Position numbers and translations under genes: made by a program. A stretch of 64,000 nucleotides of DNA, taken from contig NZ_QXFL01000004.1 of assembly GCF_003584125.1 (NCBI RefSeq), positions 1 through 64,000 of the forward strand, given 5' to 3'. This DNA comes from Aurantiacibacter zhengii. Lineage in GTDB: Bacteria; Pseudomonadota; Alphaproteobacteria; Sphingomonadales; Sphingomonadaceae. Shown one piece after another: positions 11,337 through 19,163 of this stretch. Position 1 is the stretch's first letter; the number at the start of each line of letters is the position of its first letter. A model generated the notes under the pieces. The model saw only the letters and a list, made by a program, of their open reading frames with translations. It did not search any database and was not told the origin of the DNA.

Positions 11337-11428
11337 AGCGCCCCGGCAACGCCCGGCGCACATCCCCGCCACGCCGCCGGCATGGGTCATATATCTGACG
11401 ACCACCGCGGCGATTATGGAGACATACC

Positions 11429-12109
11429 ATGAAAACTGCCAAGGTTTCGAAGGCGGGCATCCTTGCCCTTGCCGCTGCTGCCGGTCTTGCTGCGCTGCCC
11501 GCCGCCGCGCAGGAAGCCGGAGATATCCAGGTCAAGGTAATGGCGACGGGAGTATTGCCCGACGGTAAGATAAAGTCGGTCGATCTCGACCTTGTCGGGC
11601 TGCCCGCAGGCACCCAGACCGAGGCCAACGACAATGTCGTTCCCACCGTGGCCATCGAGTATTTCGTAGCCCCCAGCTTTTCGATCGAGACGATCTGCTG
11701 CGTTACCCAGCACGATGTCGACGGCGTCGATGGCGCGGCAGGGACGGAACTTGTCGCCGACGGACTGCTGCTGCCCGCGACCGTTACGGGCAAGTTCCAT
11801 CTCAACGCCGGGGGCGTGTCGCCATATCTTGGCGCGGGGGTCGCCTATTTCATCTGGCTCGATGATGAGCCGGGCGCGACCGCCGTGGCTCTTGGAGCGG
11901 ACGATTTCTCGCTGAGCGACGAGTTTGGCGTAGTGCTGCAGGCGGGCATCGACGTGCCCGTAAGCGAGAGCTTCCTCGTTTCCGTGGACGCCAAGCGCTA
12001 TTTCATCGACACCACCGCAACATGGTTCGCCAACGGTACGCCGGTAATCCAGACCGAGCACCAGCTCGATCCATGGGTAATCAGCGCAGGTGTCGGCTTC
12101 CGCTTCTGA
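11429..12109 (+). CDS. ompW: OmpW-family outer-membrane beta-barrel protein
   Basis: A 226-residue outer-membrane protein of the OmpW family (eight-stranded barrel thought to pass small hydrophobic molecules). Residues 1-27 form a clear signal peptide ending in PAAAQ. The PTVAIEYFVAPSFSIE, GVSPYLGAGVAYF and WVISAGVGFRF blocks match OmpW strands, and the last residue is the phenylalanine used by the barrel assembly machinery. It is transcribed away from ccoN, with two FNR-type sites between them, and converges on fnrL. Confidence 0.85.
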   Translation: MKTAKVSKAGILALAAAAGLAALPAAAQEAGDIQVKVMATGVLPDGKIKSVDLDLVGLPAGTQTEANDNVVPTVAIEYFVAPSFSIETICCVTQHDVDGVDGAAGTELVADGLLLPATVTGKFHLNAGGVSPYLGAGVAYFIWLDDEPGATAVALGADDFSLSDEFGVVLQAGIDVPVSESFLVSVDAKRYFIDTTATWFANGTPVIQTEHQLDPWVISAGVGFRF

Positions 12110-12115
12110 CCGGTA

Positions 12116-12133
12116 GCGGGCGTTTTAGCCCGC
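12116..12133. terminator. hairpin between ompW and fnrL ends
   Basis: GCGGGC-gtttta-GCCCGC forms a perfect 6-bp stem with a 6-base loop between the two convergent genes, overlapping the fnrL stop codon. It lacks a U tract on either strand, so it is a weak or rho-assisted terminator at best. Confidence 0.45.
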
Positions 12134-12823
12134 CATATCCTCCAGCGCCGTTCGGTCGAGGATCTCGACCGTGCGGCGCGTGGGCAGGTCGATCACACCC
12201 TCGCGCTTGAGCGTCGTCATCTGGCGGCTGACAGTCTCGATGGTGAGGCCGAGCACATCGGCGACCTGCTGGCGCGAGAACGGCAGGTCGAATTTTCGCA
12301 AAGGCCCACTCGAGGGGCCTTCGCAGCCGGTTTCGAGAAGCCGGTCGGACATTTCCAGCAGGAAAGTGGCGACCTTCTCCTGCGCCGTCTTGCGCGAAAG
12401 GAGCAACATCCACTTGCGCGTGCGGTCCAGTTCTCCCAGCGTCCGCTCCAGCAGCTTGTGCTCCAGCTTGGGATGTTCGCCGGCAAACCGGTCGAAATCT
12501 GCCCGCGCGAACACGCATACGCGCGCTTCGGTCAGCGCGGTTACCGAATGGCCGGCAGCGCCCCCGAATGGCCTGCCGATGAAATCTGACGGATAGACGA
12601 CTCCGACGATCTGCTCCCGCCCGTCCTCGGTGGAAGATGAAAGCTTCAGCACGCCCTCGATCACGTTGGCGACAAGAACGCTCTCGTCGCCTTCCCAGAT
12701 CAGCGGTTCGCCCGGCTCCAGCGTACGGCGCCTGCCGATCGCGTTGAGCGTGACGAGTTCGTCCGCACCCAGCCCGGCACAAATTGCGCGATTGCGGACA
12801 ACGCAGGTATCACATCCAGTCAT
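12125..12823 (-). CDS. fnrL: FNR-type oxygen-sensing transcription regulator FnrL
   Basis: Crp/Fnr-family regulator that binds DNA when its O2-labile 4Fe-4S cluster is intact. The 232 residues have N-terminal cysteines C4, C7 and C15 and a fourth, C103, the pattern of FNR cluster ligands. The cyclic-nucleotide-like beta domain is followed by a helix-turn-helix at about residues 170-200 whose recognition helix holds E-T-V-S-R, the FNR signature for TTGAT-type sites. It lies between ompW and the divergent bchI. Likely targets in this window are ccoN and hemN. Confidence 0.93.
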   Translation of the reverse strand: MTGCDTCVVRNRAICAGLGADELVTLNAIGRRRTLEPGEPLIWEGDESVLVANVIEGVLKLSSSTEDGREQIVGVVYPSDFIGRPFGGAAGHSVTALTEARVCVFARADFDRFAGEHPKLEHKLLERTLGELDRTRKWMLLLSRKTAQEKVATFLLEMSDRLLETGCEGPSSGPLRKFDLPFSRQQVADVLGLTIETVSRQMTTLKREGVIDLPTRRTVEILDRTALEDMAG

Positions 12824-12954
12824 GCTGTTCCGCTACCAGTTGCAGGCGTCAGGCTCAATCGCCGATAGCGATCATGTCACTGAAACCAGCCGCGCATGGC
12901 GGCGGGAAAATTGGCGCTTGCCCTCCTGCCGCGGCTTGGCCAGACTGCACCTGC

Positions 12955-13956
12955 ATGGCTCGCTTTCCCTTCTCTGCAATCGTCGGCCAGGACGAGATGA
13001 AAAGGGCGCTGCTGATCGCCGCTGTCGAACCTGCAATTGGCGGGGTGATGGTCTTCGGCGACCGCGGTACCGGCAAATCCACCGCAGCACGGGCACTGGC
13101 AGCACTGATGCCGCCGATACCGGTGACGGAGGGTTGCCGCTATCACTGCCGGCCCGAAGAACGCGGCACCTGCCCCGATCCCTGCACATCGGGACGCACG
13201 CGGAAAATGGCGGTTCCCTTCGTGGACCTGCCGCTTGGCGCGACGGAGGACAGGGTCGTCGGTGCGCTAGACCTTGAACGGGCGCTGCGTTCCGGGGAAA
13301 AGGCGTTCGAGCCCGGCCTGCTGGCCAAGGCCCACCGCGGGTTTCTCTACATCGACGAGATCAACCTGCTGGAAGACCACCTGGTCGACCTGCTGCTGGA
13401 TGTTGCCGCTTCGGGGGAGAACCTCGTTGAGCGAGAGGGGCTATCGGTACGCCACCGCGCCCGGTTCGTGCTGATCGGCAGCGGCAACCCGGAAGAAGGC
13501 GAGCTTCGCCCCCAGTTGCTCGACCGCTTCGGCCTTTCGGTGGAAGTGCGCACGCCCGGCAATATCGATGACCGGGTCGAGATCATGCGGCGCTGCGCCG
13601 CGCAGGAAGCCGATCCTGATGCGTTTGCCGAAAGCTGGCAGGACGAGGACCAGAAGGTCCTGCGTCAGATTGCACGCGGACAGAAAAAGCTTCCTTCGAT
13701 GAGCGTGCCTGACGAGGTGCTGATCGACGCCGCCAACCTGTGCCAGGCGGTGAAGGCCGACGGGATGCGCGGCGAACTCACGCTGATGCGCGCCTCGCGC
13801 GCGCTGGCCGCGCTGGACGGCGCAAAGACTGTGCAGCGCAAGCACCTGCTCGAGGTCGCCCCCATGGCGCTGCGCCACCGGCTGCGGCGCGATGTGCTGG
13901 ACGAAACCGGTTCCAGCGCGCGGATAGAGCGGGCCATCGAAGAACTTTTCGGATAG
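12955..13956 (+). CDS. bchI: magnesium chelatase subunit BchI
   Basis: AAA+ ATPase subunit of the Mg-chelatase that inserts Mg into protoporphyrin IX with BchD and BchH. The start chosen is the ATG of MARFPFSAIVGQDE, giving 333 residues; earlier in-frame codons precede a region with no family similarity. Walker A is GDRGTGKS at about residues 35-42 and Walker B is the FLYIDEINLL block at about 130, with the GSGNPEEGELRPQLLDRFGL sensor region after it. It leads a bchI-bchD-bchO operon divergent from fnrL. Confidence 0.95.
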   Translation: MARFPFSAIVGQDEMKRALLIAAVEPAIGGVMVFGDRGTGKSTAARALAALMPPIPVTEGCRYHCRPEERGTCPDPCTSGRTRKMAVPFVDLPLGATEDRVVGALDLERALRSGEKAFEPGLLAKAHRGFLYIDEINLLEDHLVDLLLDVAASGENLVEREGLSVRHRARFVLIGSGNPEEGELRPQLLDRFGLSVEVRTPGNIDDRVEIMRRCAAQEADPDAFAESWQDEDQKVLRQIARGQKKLPSMSVPDEVLIDAANLCQAVKADGMRGELTLMRASRALAALDGAKTVQRKHLLEVAPMALRHRLRRDVLDETGSSARIERAIEELFG

Positions 13957-13962
13957 ATCGCG

Positions 13963-15645
13963 GTGCCGACGGACCCGCTCGCCGATGCCCTGCTGGCGGT
14001 CCGCCTGTTCGCTCTCGCCCCACGGCAACTTGGCGGCATAACCCTGCGCGGCGGGGGGCCGGTGCGCGACCTGCTGATCGAGGAACTGCGCACACTGATG
14101 GCGGGGCGGACGATCCGCCGCCTGCCTGCCAATGTCGATGACGAGCGATTGCAGGGCGGCATCGACATCGCCGCCAGCCTTACAGCCGGGCAAAGCGTGC
14201 GCCAGGCGGGCTTGCTCGACGAAGTGCAGGGAGGCGGCATCCTGATCGTGCCGATGGCGGAGCGGTTGCGGGACGCGGTTGCCGGAAAGATCGCGCAGGC
14301 CATGGAAAGCGGCAGCGAGACCTTCGGTCTCATCCTGCTGGACGATGGCATTGGCCCCGACGAGAGGCCGCCGGAATCGCTGCTGGAACGAACCGCCCTG
14401 GCTGTCGATCTTTCGGCCATCGATACTCTCGATTTCCCTGCTGCCCCCGCCGAACAGCCACTTTCGCTGCAAGCGGTAGCATCCGCAGATGACGGACAGC
14501 TGGATACCATTGCCGCGACGGCCCTGGCTCTTGGCGTACATTCGGCACGTGCGCTGCTGTTCGCCCATGCTGCGACGCGTGCGAATGCCGCTCTGCATGG
14601 CCGCGGCCATGTTGGCGACGAGGATCTGCAGGCCGCCGCCCGCCTCGTTCTCGCTCCCCGCGCCACGCAGATACCGCAGGTTGAGCCCGAGGCCCCGCCT
14701 GCCGATGAAGCGCCCTCCCCCGGCAATTCCGACGCGCCGGAACAGCAGACCAGCGGTCCGCCGCCCGAGGACCTCGTGCTGGAAGCGGCGCTGGCGGCCA
14801 TTCCTCCCGATGTTCTCGCGCTGCTGGCAGACCAGAAGGGACGGCGAAACGCGGGTGGCAGCGGCGGCGGTCGCAAGGCCCAGTCCAGATTGCGTGGCAA
14901 GCCGCTGGGGGCCCGGCCCGGCACACCGCGCGGCGGTGCCCGGCTGGCTTTGGTGGATACCCTGCGGTCCGCCGTGCCATGGCAGGCCCTGCGCCGGCGA
15001 GAACTGAGCACGCCCCGCGAAGACGTGCTGGTCCGCAAGTCGGACCTGCGCATCCGCCGGTTCGAGGAACGCAGCGCAGCCGTGACGATTTTCGCGGTCG
15101 ATGCCTCGGGCTCGGCCGCCATGGCCCGCCTGGCAGAGGCGAAGGGCGCCGTCGAACTACTGCTGGCGCAGGCTTACGTCACGCGCAGCGAGGTGGCGCT
15201 GATCGCCTTTCGCGGCGAGGGGGCCGAACTGTTGCTGCCGCCCACCCGCTCGCTGACGCGGGCACGCCGGGCGCTGGCAGGGCTGCCGGGCGGCGGCGGA
15301 ACACCCCTGGCAGCGGGACTCCACGCCGCGCGTCATCTTGGCGAAAGCGTGGCAGCACGGGGCAGCACCCCGTTTCTGGTCTTCCTGACAGATGGCAGCG
15401 CGAACATCGGCGCGGATGGCTTTCCCGGCCGCGCCCAAGCAAGGGCGGATGCGGAGAAGGCCGCTCGCGCCATTGCCGCCAGTGGCCTCGCCGCCGTGGT
15501 GGTCGACATTGCGCCGCGCCCCCGCCCCGACGCCCGCGACCTCGCCGCAGCCATGGCAGCGCGCTACCTGCCCCTGCCGATGGCCGATGCCAGGGCTTTG
15601 AGCGCCGCAGTCGATGCGGCAAGGCCAAAAGGCATGGCAGCTTGA
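13963..15645 (+). CDS. bchD: magnesium chelatase subunit BchD
   Basis: Non-ATPase partner of BchI in the Mg-chelatase. The 560 residues start at GTG and comprise an N-terminal degenerate AAA-like domain, an acidic and proline-rich linker at about residues 245-270, and a C-terminal von Willebrand A domain. The MIDAS motif of that domain is DASGS, close to the start of the domain, followed by TDGSANIG. It begins 6 bases after bchI and its TGA overlaps the TTG start of bchO. Length matches the family (about 560). Confidence 0.94.
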   Translation: MPTDPLADALLAVRLFALAPRQLGGITLRGGGPVRDLLIEELRTLMAGRTIRRLPANVDDERLQGGIDIAASLTAGQSVRQAGLLDEVQGGGILIVPMAERLRDAVAGKIAQAMESGSETFGLILLDDGIGPDERPPESLLERTALAVDLSAIDTLDFPAAPAEQPLSLQAVASADDGQLDTIAATALALGVHSARALLFAHAATRANAALHGRGHVGDEDLQAAARLVLAPRATQIPQVEPEAPPADEAPSPGNSDAPEQQTSGPPPEDLVLEAALAAIPPDVLALLADQKGRRNAGGSGGGRKAQSRLRGKPLGARPGTPRGGARLALVDTLRSAVPWQALRRRELSTPREDVLVRKSDLRIRRFEERSAAVTIFAVDASGSAAMARLAEAKGAVELLLAQAYVTRSEVALIAFRGEGAELLLPPTRSLTRARRALAGLPGGGGTPLAAGLHAARHLGESVAARGSTPFLVFLTDGSANIGADGFPGRAQARADAEKAARAIAASGLAAVVVDIAPRPRPDARDLAAAMAARYLPLPMADARALSAAVDAARPKGMAA

Positions 15646-16559
15646 GCGGCCCGCCAGACTGGCAGCGCGAGGGCCGCATTTTTCCGCACCAGGACGCCAG
15701 CCGTTTCGTCAAGGCCGGATCGCTCGAATGGCATGTGCAGGTCATGGGCAGCGGTCCGGCGCTCCTCCTGCTTCACGGGACCGGTGCCTCCGCCCACAGC
15801 TGGCGCGACGTGATGCCTCTCCTGGCCGAAGACTTCACCGTCATTGCGCCCGACCTGCCGGGTCATGGCTTTACCCGCGGGCGTATTGCCGGAGGTCCGA
15901 ACCTAAAAGCAGTTGCGCGTGAGGTTGCCCGGCTCCTCGATATTATGGCGGTGAAGCCGGACATGCTGGTTGGGCATTCTGCCGGGGTCGCCATCGCGAT
16001 CGAACTGGCGCTTGGCGGGTCAGCGGTGCCCGTTGCAGGGTTCTCACCCGCCCTCATGCCCTTCCCCGGTCTTGCCGCACAGCTGTTCCCCGCCATGGCA
16101 AAGGTGCTGTTCGTCAATCCGTTCGTGCCACGCATCTTCGCGCGCATGGCTCGGCAATCGGGTGAGACGGCGCGGTTCCTTAGGCGTGCAACGGGGTCTG
16201 ATATCGATGCGAGCGGCCTGCGCTGTTACGAAGCCCTGCTGGGCAACAGCCGCCATTGCGAAGGCGCGCTGGCACTGATGGCGAACTGGGACCTCGATGC
16301 CTTGTCGCGGCGATTGCCCGACCTTACCGTTCCGGTCAGCCTGGTGCACGGATCGCGCGACCGCGCGGTGCCGCTTTCATCCGCCAGGCAGGCTTGCAGC
16401 AAGCTGCCCCATTGCGAACTGACGGTGCTGGATGGCCTCGGCCACCTGGCGCACGAGGAACGGCCGGAGGATGCTGCCCGTCACATTCGCCACTTCGCCG
16501 CCCGCCATGCTATCATCGCGTCCGGTTCAGTGGACGAGGAGGACGAGCGACATGGATAA
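15642..16559 (+). CDS. bchO: BchO, alpha/beta-hydrolase associated with Mg chelatase
   Basis: Predicted alpha/beta-hydrolase of the bacteriochlorophyll cluster with unproved biochemical role. No ATG or GTG precedes the conserved start, so the TTG at 15642-15644 is chosen; it overlaps the bchD stop (TTGA) and gives 305 residues. Visible features are the oxyanion segment HGTGASAHSW, the nucleophile elbow GHSAG and the late histidine in GLGHLAHEE. The SGPPDWQREGRIFPHQDAS opening is typical of BchO. It overlaps the next small gene by 8 bases. Confidence 0.9.
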   Translation: MSGPPDWQREGRIFPHQDASRFVKAGSLEWHVQVMGSGPALLLLHGTGASAHSWRDVMPLLAEDFTVIAPDLPGHGFTRGRIAGGPNLKAVAREVARLLDIMAVKPDMLVGHSAGVAIAIELALGGSAVPVAGFSPALMPFPGLAAQLFPAMAKVLFVNPFVPRIFARMARQSGETARFLRRATGSDIDASGLRCYEALLGNSRHCEGALALMANWDLDALSRRLPDLTVPVSLVHGSRDRAVPLSSARQACSKLPHCELTVLDGLGHLAHEERPEDAARHIRHFAARHAIIASGSVDEEDERHG

Positions 16560-16752
16560 CCTTTCGCAGCATTTCGGCTGGGTCGAAATCGTCTTTACAG
16601 CGCTGGTCGCCTTCGGTTTCGGTTTCTACCAGCTATGGTCGGTCAACCGCGAGATCGCCCGCGACAAGGAAAAGAAAGAGCGCGAATCGAATACGCCTGA
16701 ATCAAGTGCGCCGGGGCATGCGGTAGGGGAGCATGAACTGCACGATCGGTGA
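16552..16752 (+). CDS. small single-span membrane protein after bchO
   Basis: A 66-residue protein with one hydrophobic helix (about residues 10-29, VEIVFTALVAFGFGFYQLWS), then a highly charged segment (REIARDKEKKERE) and a polar tail. The ATG follows a strong GAGGAGGAC ribosome-binding site and overlaps the bchO stop. The 3' end overlaps the convergent crtC by 51 bases. The family is not recognised with certainty. Its place in the bchIDO operon suggests a membrane role in pigment assembly. Confidence 0.7.
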   Translation: MDNLSQHFGWVEIVFTALVAFGFGFYQLWSVNREIARDKEKKERESNTPESSAPGHAVGEHELHDR

Positions 16753-17763
16753 AGCAAACCGGTCGAGGTCCAGGCTTTCCTGCACCGCCACGACTTCCTG
16801 CCCGAACAAGCGCGTCGCCAGTGTGGAGCGTGCGTAGAACGGCGCGTCCTCCCAGGTCTTGATGACGCTGGCGTGGCCGCGATCGCCCCGCGTCTTGCGC
16901 TCCATCTGCCACAGCGTGTTGGGCAGCGGCGCGACCATCGGCAGATCCACTTCGCCAGGGCAGCCGCTGGAATCGAACCGCAACGCGCTGGCGAAATGCG
17001 AGCCGTCGCGCCTCACCCCCTCGTAACAAACAGAGGCATCGCGGCCACGGTGCGCGCGCGACCAGTGCCAGACGCGGAATCCTTCCTCCAGCGACTCGGA
17101 GCCGAAGTTGGAATCGAAGTAGGCGGAGCCTTTCCACGATAGCGCGGGCTGCTGCATGTCCACTTCGATCCGGGCGCGCGGAGCGATGCAGTGCCACACG
17201 TGATGGCCCGCCGGATCGAGCGCGAAGCTGCGCCCGTTCAGCGTCTCGGGGCGCACTGTCACAGTGCCGCGCACGGGCCGGCGCCAGGGAATGCCCAGCC
17301 GCTTGTCGCGCTCGGCAATCTCGATCATCAGCGCGTCGCCCTCCCAGCGCACGCTGCTGGCCGCCAGCTGCAGATAGTCCTCCTCGCGCTCCACCTGGCT
17401 CTTGCCGCGCTCTGTCATGCACCAGCGTGCGCGCGGCCCGTATAGCGCCACGTTGAGCGAGCAGTGATCGAGCGGCTCGGGCCTTCCCGAACCCTTGTAG
17501 TACGGCGAAAAGACGCTGCCCAGAAAGGCGATGATCGTCAGGCCGTGCCTTCCGTCTTCGCTGACCGCATCGACATACCACCAGGCATAGCCACCGGGTG
17601 CAACCGGCGCATCGAAGCGAGGTCGCGCGTCACTTGCGCTGCTGCCAGGCCGCCCGACAAGGCGGCCATCGGCACGCCCGCCCCCGGATGGGTGCTTCCA
17701 CCCGCGCAGTAGAGCCCAGCGATCCGGGTCTTCGTTCCTTGCCGGAGGAAGGACGCCGCCCAT
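16702..17763 (-). CDS. crtC: carotenoid 1,2-hydratase CrtC
   Basis: Adds water to the 1,2 double bond of acyclic carotenoids in the spirilloxanthin-type pathway. The conserved CrtC start FDAPVAPGGYAWWYVD and the IAFLGSVFSPYY and DHCSLNVALYGP blocks are clear. The start is a problem: no ATG, GTG or TTG lies in frame between those blocks and the ATG at 17761-17763, which adds about 50 residues and overlaps crtD by 226 bases. Either that long form is used or initiation is at a non-standard codon. The coordinate end 17763 is therefore provisional. Confidence 0.85.
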   Translation of the reverse strand: MGGVLPPARNEDPDRWALLRGWKHPSGGGRADGRLVGRPGSSASDARPRFDAPVAPGGYAWWYVDAVSEDGRHGLTIIAFLGSVFSPYYKGSGRPEPLDHCSLNVALYGPRARWCMTERGKSQVEREEDYLQLAASSVRWEGDALMIEIAERDKRLGIPWRRPVRGTVTVRPETLNGRSFALDPAGHHVWHCIAPRARIEVDMQQPALSWKGSAYFDSNFGSESLEEGFRVWHWSRAHRGRDASVCYEGVRRDGSHFASALRFDSSGCPGEVDLPMVAPLPNTLWQMERKTRGDRGHASVIKTWEDAPFYARSTLATRLFGQEVVAVQESLDLDRFASPIVQFMLPYRMPRRT

Positions 17764-19097
17764 CCGTGCGAGGCCCGTCCATAAAGGGCTCCACCCGTCG
17801 ACGGGAACAGCCCCTCGAACGTATTCGGGCTCGCCAGCGCGTGCGGCAGGGGATCCTCCAGGATAAGCCCCGCCCTGGCGCAGCTGTGCCTCATGACCTC
17901 GGTACATTGGTCCATCTCCTGCCGGGTATAGGTGTGGGTGTCGCCGTTGGCCGGCGCATTGACGATGATCTGCAATCGCTCGCGCGCCCCGGGCGGCGTA
18001 CCGTCCTCGGCATCACGATCCTGTGCGCAGACATAGACACTGGGATCGCCGGGCGGACGACCGGCCGAAATATCGGCAAATTCGCGCGGGTAGTCCGGCG
18101 AAAACAGCACGTTGTGGCGCGACAGGGGAAAGCCCGTGGTGCGCGCATGGGCCAGCCAGACCATCGCGGAAAGCGATCGGTTCCGCGGCTTCAGGCTGGC
18201 AACGGCCCGGCTTGCGGACTGGCCGAAACGGCCATCGGCCAGCGCCGCGGGATCGCAGTTCGCCACGATGGCCTGCGCCGCAATACGCTCCCCGTTGTCG
18301 AGCACGACGGCCTGCGCGCGCCCGCGAGACACCTCGATATCGCGCACCTTCGCGCCAAAGCGGATCGTGGCGCCGTTTTCCTGCGCGAGACGACGCAGGG
18401 CATCGGCCATTGCGCTCATCCCGCCATCGATCAGCCATACGCCCTGCGCCTCCACGTGGGCGACCAGCATCAGCGTTGCCGGTGTGGCGAAGGGCGAGGA
18501 ACCGCAATAGGTGGAGTAGCGCGCGAACAGCTGGCGCAGCCGCTGGTCGGCGAAGTGCTCTCCCAGCACCTTCCACATGCTTTCGTAGGGCCGGATCGCC
18601 AGCAGGTCTCCCACGCGCCACAACCCGATTCGCCACATGAGCGGCAGGGGCCAGGAGACCTTGCCCGCCCGCAGCATGGAGTTTTCCAGTATACCGTGAA
18701 TACGCGCGGCCTCGGTGCGAAAGGCCCGGTATCCGCGGGCGGCATCGGCCCCGGCAAAGGCACCTATCGCCTCTTCGCTCTGCCGCGGGTCGGCATGAAG
18801 GTCGAGGTGGCTGTCGTCGTCCCATGCGTGGCGGGCCAATACCTGTGCCGGACGCACGCTGACGTAGTCGTCCAGTTCGCTGCCACCGGCGCGGAAGATA
18901 TCGTCGAAGACGTCGCGCATAGTGAAAACGGTTGGCCCGGCATCGATCGCAGCGCCATCGACGGCGACCTGGCGGGCCTTGCCACCGGCCCACGCCTCTT
19001 TTTCCAGCAGGGTCACGTCATGCCCGGCGCAGGCGAGTCTGGCCGCACAGGCAAGCCCTCCCATTCCTGCTCCGATGATGACGGTGCGCCCGGCCAT
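17538..19097 (-). CDS. crtD: hydroxyneurosporene/methoxyneurosporene desaturase CrtD
   Basis: FAD-dependent carotenoid 3,4-desaturase related to CrtI. The 519 residues open with the dinucleotide-binding motif GAGMGGLACAARL and the acidic LLEKE end of the second strand, and close with the THPGAGVPMAALSGGLAA block of the family. The ATG at 19095-19097 has a GGGAGA ribosome-binding site; an upstream in-frame TTG would add seven residues and is less likely. It is divergent from crtF across a PpsR-type palindrome and overlaps crtC. Confidence 0.93.
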   Translation of the reverse strand: MAGRTVIIGAGMGGLACAARLACAGHDVTLLEKEAWAGGKARQVAVDGAAIDAGPTVFTMRDVFDDIFRAGGSELDDYVSVRPAQVLARHAWDDDSHLDLHADPRQSEEAIGAFAGADAARGYRAFRTEAARIHGILENSMLRAGKVSWPLPLMWRIGLWRVGDLLAIRPYESMWKVLGEHFADQRLRQLFARYSTYCGSSPFATPATLMLVAHVEAQGVWLIDGGMSAMADALRRLAQENGATIRFGAKVRDIEVSRGRAQAVVLDNGERIAAQAIVANCDPAALADGRFGQSASRAVASLKPRNRSLSAMVWLAHARTTGFPLSRHNVLFSPDYPREFADISAGRPPGDPSVYVCAQDRDAEDGTPPGARERLQIIVNAPANGDTHTYTRQEMDQCTEVMRHSCARAGLILEDPLPHALASPNTFEGLFPSTGGALYGRASHGWAASFLRQGTKTRIAGLYCAGGSTHPGAGVPMAALSGGLAAAQVTRDLASMRRLHPVAMPGGMSMRSAKTEGTA

Positions 19098-19137
19098 GCC
19101 TGTCTCCCATTCGATCAATCAGTTGACCTTTACATAG

Positions 19138-19163
19138 CATATGTCCAGTTCATTGGACATATG
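19138..19163. promoter_or_regulatory. PpsR-type palindromic operator between crtD and crtF
   Basis: CATATGTCCA-N6-TGGACATATG is a perfect inverted repeat with 10-base arms. It contains TGT-N12-ACA (19142-19159), the PpsR/CrtJ consensus. The last three bases are the proposed crtF ATG, and the crtD ATG lies about 40 bases the other way. Repression of crt genes by PpsR under oxygen is established in Rhodobacter. Confidence 0.8.

Noticed and set aside
13441-15122. Two long minus-strand frames over bchI and bchD
   Set aside because: They overlap each other and oppose certain genes; no start site or domain is visible.
17598-19160. A long plus-strand frame that runs into crtF from inside crtD
   Set aside because: The part before 19161 is antisense to crtD and does not resemble CrtF.
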